DNA of 10,796 nucleotides from Lentimicrobiaceae bacterium (lineage in GTDB: Bacteria; Bacteroidota; Bacteroidia; Bacteroidales; SKPS01). The DNA lies in the NCBI GenBank assembly GCA_007119395.1, contig SKPS01000196.1:1-10796 (forward strand), written 5' to 3'. The notes under the pieces were generated by a model. It saw only the letters and a program-made list of their open reading frames with translations. It was not told where the DNA came from and ran no database searches. Below, piece by piece: positions 6,999 through 10,796 of this stretch (within the stretch, counting starts at the first letter, position 1; each line of letters starts with the position of its first letter). The translations under genes and the position numbers were made by a program.

Positions 6999-8272
6999 AA
7001 AACCTCCTGCTGACAACACTGTTTGTGCTCACCGGCTTCCTGAGGTTGAATGCACAGGACACCATCACCGTGATGCATTACAACCTGCTGTATTATGGGC
7101 ATACCACCACGTTTTGTACCCAGTCAAACAACCATGTGAACACCAAGGCCCAGAACATGGCTACGATCGTTCATCATGTGAGCCCACATATATTAACGGT
7201 TAATGAGATGGGGGCCAATTCATTTGCGCCCAATCACTTCCTTGATAATGTTTTGAATATAAACAACATAAACTATTTCAAAGGTTCTACGCTCAAGAAT
7301 GTGAGTGGTGGGAGCATTGCCAATATGTTGTATTATGATGCACGGAAGTTTGTTTTGCACCGCGAGCATGTACTGGAGACCGATGTCAGGGATATCAACC
7401 TGTACATCTTGTTTTACAACGATCCCTATTTGTGGCAGCATCGTGACACGTCGTTTTTGGTTGTGATGACCACCCATCTGAAGGCGGGAAATACTGCTTC
7501 AGACCGTGCGGTACGTGCAGCTACCACGGCGATGCTGATGGACAGTGCCGGGCTGTGGAGTGGTTTGCCGGCGCTTTTTTCGGGTGATTTAAACTTTTAC
7601 ACTGCCAATGAACCGGGTTACCGCAACCTTACCTACCCTGCCGACACCACGTGGGAACGGTTCCACGACCCGATCCAGCAAGAGGGTGACTGGCAGGACA
7701 ACCCCCTCTTTGCGCAGATTCATACCCAGTCAACACATGCTGTTTCAAATGGTTGTGCCGTAGGGGGTGGCCTCGACGACCGGTTCGACTTTATCCTGAT
7801 CAACGAGATGCTGAAACACCACAGCGCCCGGTTCGCTTACCTGCCCAACAGTTACTACGCCCTCGGCAACGATGGCAACCACCTCAACCTCTCTGTCAAT
7901 GATGGACCTAACCACAGCGCACCACCCCATATCATCCAGGCGCTCTACGATGCCTCCGACCACCTGCCGGTGGTGATGCAAATGGTGGTGAATACACCGG
8001 TGGGGATCAAAGAGACAGTAAACCATGCCCCCTTTGCAAACCTGACCCTTCAGCACAACGAACTGGAAATAACGCTGTCAACACCTGCAACCCTCCGGCA
8101 GGTACAACTGTTTGATCTGACCGGAAGAGTGATCTGCTCATTTGATCCTCACCTAAAGTACTCCAACAGGTACACCTTCACGCTGCCTTCCCATGTGCCA
8201 CCCGGCATGCTGATCGTTCGTGCAATGGATGAAGAGGGCATCACTTATCGCGGAAAGGTGCTGGCTTTTTGA
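6995..8272 (+). CDS. Secreted endonuclease/exonuclease/phosphatase-fold protein with T9SS sorting tail
   Basis: Exported protein of the DNase I-like (EEP) superfamily. Residues 1-20 are a signal peptide, with likely cleavage after LNA and before QD. EEP motifs in order: N30 in HYNLLYYG; E71 in VNEMG; H161 in TTHLKAG; SGDLNF at 196-201 (D198, N200); D265 in DRFDFILI; and SDHLPV at 321-326 (D322, H323). The full metal and catalytic set is present, so an active hydrolase is likely. Whether it acts on nucleic acid or a phosphoester lipid cannot be told. Residues ~350-425 resemble the type IX (Por) secretion C-terminal domain: LRQVQLFDLTGRVI, then PPGMLIVRA, ending in a GKVLAF beta strand. It should therefore be exported across the outer membrane or attached to the surface. 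The start overlaps the DUF349 stop by four bases (ATGA), implying coupled translation. Confidence 0.85.
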   Translation: MKNLLLTTLFVLTGFLRLNAQDTITVMHYNLLYYGHTTTFCTQSNNHVNTKAQNMATIVHHVSPHILTVNEMGANSFAPNHFLDNVLNINNINYFKGSTLKNVSGGSIANMLYYDARKFVLHREHVLETDVRDINLYILFYNDPYLWQHRDTSFLVVMTTHLKAGNTASDRAVRAATTAMLMDSAGLWSGLPALFSGDLNFYTANEPGYRNLTYPADTTWERFHDPIQQEGDWQDNPLFAQIHTQSTHAVSNGCAVGGGLDDRFDFILINEMLKHHSARFAYLPNSYYALGNDGNHLNLSVNDGPNHSAPPHIIQALYDASDHLPVVMQMVVNTPVGIKETVNHAPFANLTLQHNELEITLSTPATLRQVQLFDLTGRVICSFDPHLKYSNRYTFTLPSHVPPGMLIVRAMDEEGITYRGKVLAF

Positions 8273-8446
8273 GGAAAAAGGTTGAGGTAGTTTAGGCTGT
8301 TTAGTGGGTTTAGATTTTTGGGAGAACGGCTCATTCCTAAACTCTAAACTATGTGAAACGATTCTATGGTTGCTGAAAGTCAAATGCTTTCCAAATTATT
8401 TTCCGTTTTTTCCTTCTCAGGCAAATATACCTAAAACAGCCAGAAG
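8273..8446. other. Spacer between the gatED cluster and the ORF6N gene
   Basis: Non-coding on inspection. Short GTTTAG/CTAAAC words recur here. The best inverted repeat is AGTTTAGG at 8289-8296 with CCTAAACT at 8336-8343, across a 39-base loop, which is too loose to call a terminator. TATGGTTG near 8367 differs by one base from the TAnnTTTG promoter element and could serve the next gene, but the support is weak. Confidence 0.3.
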
Positions 8447-9382
8447 ATGGATAAGACGAATAGATTACAGAACATATTGCAGATAGAGCAGCGCATCTTC
8501 ACAATCCGGGGTTTGCAGGTGATGCTAGACAGTGACCTGGCGGAGTTTTTCGGAGTGGAAACGAAAATGGTCAACCGTGCTGTAAAAAGGAATCCTGCCA
8601 GATTTCCCAAAGAGTTCTATTTTTCACTGACAGCAAAGGAATCTGACCTGATCGCAGCACAAGAAAGAAGCAACAATTCACCGTCTTTAAGGTGCCAAAA
8701 CGGAACCTTAAAGAATAACGAGCGCGGCCGGCATCGGAAATACTCTCTTAAAGTTTTCACAGAGCAGGGTGTGGCCATGCTTGCGAGCGTATTAAGAAGT
8801 GAAACCGCCGTAAAAATGAGTGTAGAAATCATGAAAGCATTTGTAGCCATGCGTAGATTTCTTGTTCATCATGACCACCTCTTTGACAGATTAGCCCGTA
8901 TTGACGTTAAACTTTATGATACTGATAAGAAAATCAGACAAATCTTTCAGGCATTGGATTGCCGCAGCCAACTACCCGAAACAGGCCTCTTCTTCGAAGG
9001 GCAGGTGTTCGACGCCTGGATGTTCGTGTCGGATCTGATCAGAAGTGCGGACACTTCCATTGTATTGATTGACAACTACATTGATGAAACAGTCTTGAAG
9101 CTGCTTGCCAAGCGAAAACCAGGCGTTGAAATCTCCCTGTTCACCCGCAAGATTACGCCACAGCTCTCCATTGAAGCTGAAAAGTTCAACCGGCAATACG
9201 GAGGTCTGGAGATCCGGCAGCTCACCAACTGTCATGATCGTTTTCTGATTATCGATGAAACGGCACTTTACCATATTGGAGCTTCTCTGAAAGATTTGGG
9301 AAAGAGCTGGTTTGCCTTTTCAAGAATCGATACGTTAGCCCATTCGATATTGGGGAGATTGAAGGAGAGCAGAAGTCTTTAG
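8447..9382 (+). CDS. ORF6N domain protein with PLD-like C-terminal region
   Basis: The N-terminal ORF6N domain (residues ~10-140) belongs to the KilA-N/Bro-related DNA-binding domains of phages and mobile DNA. Visible features are IFTIRGLQVMLDSDLAEFFGVE, then VNRAVKRNPARFP, and YSLKVFTEQGVAML near 99-111. A short helical linker is followed by a C-terminal part (~180-305) resembling one half of a phospholipase-D-like fold: IVLIDNYIDETVLKLL (205-220), then HDRFLIID (263-270) and YHIGASLKDLGKSWFAFS (275-292). The PLD motif HxKx4D reads HxRx4D (H263, R265, D270), and only one copy exists, so activity is uncertain without dimerisation or another mechanism. At 311 residues it is complete. It is convergent with the minus-strand genes to its right and has no obvious partner on either side. 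It is probably of mobile-element or defence origin, which is inference. Confidence 0.87.
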   Translation: MDKTNRLQNILQIEQRIFTIRGLQVMLDSDLAEFFGVETKMVNRAVKRNPARFPKEFYFSLTAKESDLIAAQERSNNSPSLRCQNGTLKNNERGRHRKYSLKVFTEQGVAMLASVLRSETAVKMSVEIMKAFVAMRRFLVHHDHLFDRLARIDVKLYDTDKKIRQIFQALDCRSQLPETGLFFEGQVFDAWMFVSDLIRSADTSIVLIDNYIDETVLKLLAKRKPGVEISLFTRKITPQLSIEAEKFNRQYGGLEIRQLTNCHDRFLIIDETALYHIGASLKDLGKSWFAFSRIDTLAHSILGRLKESRSL

Positions 9383-9403
9383 GTCGTATGCCTTGACAAT
9401 TGT

Positions 9404-9522
9404 AATCCGCAAAACAATCTGCGTAAATCCGCGAAATCTGTGGTGAAAACACCTCTCGCACCCCGGGGAGCACTCATTCGTGCTATCCATGGCCAATAAA
9501 ATGTTGCCACGGATGGACGGAT
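9404..9522. repeat. Degenerate repeat-like sequence in the convergent spacer
   Basis: Variants of an AATC(C/T)GCG unit recur in tandem between 9404 and 9443 (AATCCGC, AATCTGCG, AATCCGCG, AATCTGTGG). CCACGGATGGACGGAT at 9507-9522 is an imperfect reverse complement of 9426-9443. Between them are small palindromes: GGTG-AAAA-CACC (9442-9453), CCCCGGGG (9461-9468) and AGCAC/GTGCT (9469-9484). This resembles intergenic repeat debris. A bidirectional terminator role for the converging genes is possible. The rest of the 9383-9590 spacer shows nothing else. Confidence 0.4.
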
Positions 9523-9590
9523 GAAGTCACTCCGGAACACTCAACGCGCTCGGTTGAACCCATTAGTGCATAGGTTATGATGCGCATCTT

Positions 9591-10046
9591 TTACCAACAT
9601 GCAACAGCTTCTTTTTCAAAGCTTTTCCAACCTTTAACACGCCATTTATCTATTTTGAACAAATGAGGCGTTACCGGAAAACCATATGCGGCCAGAATGG
9701 CAGATTCTATGTGCATAATTTCAATCAAACTATTACTGGCAAACAAAGTGTCGAATGTCGAAAGGGTTTGCTGGTTACTGGATACTACAAAAAACCTGGG
9801 ATTGTTTAATGAATCGATCAGTTTGGGGATGAACGTTTCGAATTCATGACGCTGCATTTCACGATAACAGGTTAAAGGAGGATTCTGAAACACCAGTAAA
9901 TAAAATGAACCATCTGTGTCAAAAGAGGCAGCGTTTTCATTTATATACCTATTAATTAAATCCTCATCCCGAAAACGATCCTGCTTGCATGAACACAATT
10001 GCATCATGAAAAGACCCATAATAAAAAAATGCCAATGAACTTTCAT
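9591..10046 (-). CDS. Small putative lipoprotein of unknown function
   Basis: The N-terminus is a short hydrophobic signal (residues ~3-19) ending in LCSC. This fits a lipobox with C20 as the lipidated cysteine, followed by a charged KQDRFRDED stretch. The mature part (~130 residues) has no motif I can name with confidence. FYLLVFQNPPLTCYREMQ (48-65) and YGFPVTPHLFKID (121-133) are loosely reminiscent of a thioredoxin-like fold, with a strand, one Cys and a cis-Pro-like TP. There is no CXXC, so redox activity is not supported. Its ATG overlaps the stop of the upstream minus-strand gene (ATGA), so the two were translated as a pair. The upstream partner is now interrupted by an IS. The start is fixed by the signal sequence and the overlap. 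Confidence 0.55.
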   Translation of the reverse strand: MKVHWHFFIMGLFMMQLCSCKQDRFRDEDLINRYINENAASFDTDGSFYLLVFQNPPLTCYREMQRHEFETFIPKLIDSLNNPRFFVVSSNQQTLSTFDTLFASNSLIEIMHIESAILAAYGFPVTPHLFKIDKWRVKGWKSFEKEAVACW

Positions 10047-10632
10047 ATGGTAACGGTATAAATAATTTGATTAGATAGGAAAAACAGTTTATTGCCTACT
10101 GAAAAGAACATTGTTGATGAAAAACCTGGACGTTCAATGATCAGTTTCTCCGTAGGTCGTAAATCGGAGTCAAAAGCTATGATCCATATAGGCTTGTCCT
10201 CATATTTGGACTTTAGGCCATCTTCATCCAATTCTTGCAAAGGCATCGTGTAAAAAAGAAAAAGAGTGTTTTGTACTGAATTGAACGACATTCCTTGTTG
10301 AGTCAGGTAAAATGATAAAGCATCACGGATGTCGTCAGGATTGGTGGTGTTTTCATGCAGTGAGGCACTCTGAGAAATTTCGGATATTGGTATTGGCACT
10401 TTTTGAGATCGGGATCTGTTCTTATAACGATCGAACACTTCAAATTCATCAGCGAAATTATATTTCACAACCACTGCCTGCTTGGTAATAACAAAATGAG
10501 CTTTGGCAAACATTGATCGAAAGCTGCCGCATTCAGGTTCCGGAAATGGCAATCCGTTGAGTTGAGTCTCTGTTAAAGAGATTTCACAAAACAAACTACC
10601 TTCATATAATTCCGTCGAAGAATTGGGAGCCT
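10043..10632 (-). pseudogene. 3' remnant of an unrecognised gene, truncated by IS insertion
   Basis: The reading frame is open from about 10642 down to the stop at 10043-10045. The first plausible start inside it is a TTG at 10592-10594, with open coding-like sequence upstream of that (SSTELYEGSLFCEISLT). The frame meets a TAG at 10643-10645, inside the IS end, so the original 5' part presumably lies beyond the element. The remaining ~195 residues alternate short beta-strand-like segments (HFVITKQAVVVKYNF, then TLFLFYTMPL, then PIWIIAFDSD and KLFFLSNQIIYTV). This suggests the C-terminal blades of a beta-propeller, possibly like the propeller proteins paired with lipoproteins in Bacteroidota, but I do not recognise the family. 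Its stop overlaps the start of the downstream lipoprotein gene by ATGA. Confidence 0.6.
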
Positions 10633-10796
10633 TGAGCTGGTCCTAAAAATTTGGACAGGAACATAAGTTAAACTTTAACGTACAACCTGTCTATGAAAAC
10701 AACAAGAAAGAAACACAGTCCGGCATTCAAGACCAGAGTCGTTCTTGAGGCATTGAAAGAGCGCCACACATTAAGTGAATTGGCACAGAAGTATGA
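10633..10796 (+). mobile_element. Left end of an IS3-family insertion sequence (runs off the window)
   Basis: Just before an IS3-type OrfA lies a terminal-repeat-like stretch, TGAGCTGGTCCTAAAAAT followed by TTGGACAGGA (10633-10660). It begins with TG, as IS3 ends do. GTCC at 10640-10643 and GGAC at 10653-10656 make the end nearly palindromic. GTTAAAC/TTTAAC forms another small palindrome at 10667-10679, upstream of the transposase start. The exact boundary cannot be fixed without the right end and the target duplication. The element interrupts the minus-strand gene to its left. Confidence 0.75.
10693..10796 (+). CDS. IS3-family transposase OrfA (5' part only)
   Basis: The ATG at 10693 opens a frame that stays open to the window edge and encodes 34 residues. 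It begins MKTTRKKHSPAFKTRVV, followed by LEALKERHTLSELAQKY. This is the typical N-terminus of the IS3 OrfA helix-turn-helix protein, with (Y/H)SPxFK, VxLEAL and TLxELAxKY. OrfA binds the IS ends. In this family it is usually extended by a -1 frameshift into OrfB (DDE integrase), which would lie outside the window. Confidence 0.88.
   Translation, partial: MKTTRKKHSPAFKTRVVLEALKERHTLSELAQKY

Noticed and set aside
8304..8486. Short plus-strand frame overlapping the ORF6N start
   Set aside because: It has no motif, and it overlaps the clearly real ORF6N gene in another frame. It is probably chance.
1..10796. CRISPR array, tRNA or rRNA genes
   Set aside because: Scanning found no regularly spaced direct repeats of CRISPR size and no tRNA-like cloverleaf or rRNA-like conserved stretch.

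Overview
The window looks like an accessory stretch of a Bacteroidota (probably Bacteroidales-like) chromosome. The evidence is: two exact matches to the Bacteroidota -7 promoter element TAnnTTTG just upstream of genes; a secreted protein with a type IX secretion (Por) C-terminal tail; a DUF4143 AAA ATPase, an XRE-tail nucleotidyltransferase and an ORF6N protein of types common in that phylum; and a lack of obvious Shine-Dalgarno sequences. The genus cannot be decided from the sequence.

Left part (1-2275): a type VII toxin-antitoxin pair comes first. It is an MNT nucleotidyltransferase (antitoxin), whose N-terminus is the end of an XRE-type DNA-binding regulator cut by the window edge, overlapping a HEPN (HepT/DUF86) RNase toxin. 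A 212-base spacer follows with three TTGCCCA half-sites packed around a Bacteroidota promoter. That promoter serves a stand-alone AAA/DUF4143 ATPase that carries its own winged helix.

Centre (2326-8272): a four-gene, same-strand cluster starts at a clear TAnnTTTG promoter. Its first two genes are complete homologues of GatE and GatD, the two subunits of the Glu-tRNA(Gln) amidotransferase that the literature treats as the archaeal type. All the catalytic motifs I can check are present: the GatD asparaginase-like Thr/Thr-Asp/Lys set and the GatE cradle and kinase motifs. GatD would release ammonia from an amide donor and GatE would phosphorylate and amidate Glu-tRNA(Gln). Six bases further on is a DUF349 protein with four repeats at an exact 77-residue period and a C-terminal coiled coil. 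It overlaps by ATGA an exported endonuclease/exonuclease/phosphatase-fold protein with a T9SS tail. The archaeal-type GatDE in a bacterial operon is the most notable item.

Right part (8447-10796): an ORF6N protein with a degenerate phospholipase-D-like C-terminus is followed by a repeat-like intergenic stretch. Then come two minus-strand, translationally coupled genes: a small lipoprotein and the 3' remnant of an unrecognised protein. The remnant is cut by an IS3-family element whose left end and OrfA start run off the window edge. Toxin-antitoxin, ATPase, ORF6N and IS genes on both sides of the gatED cluster suggest a plastic region.
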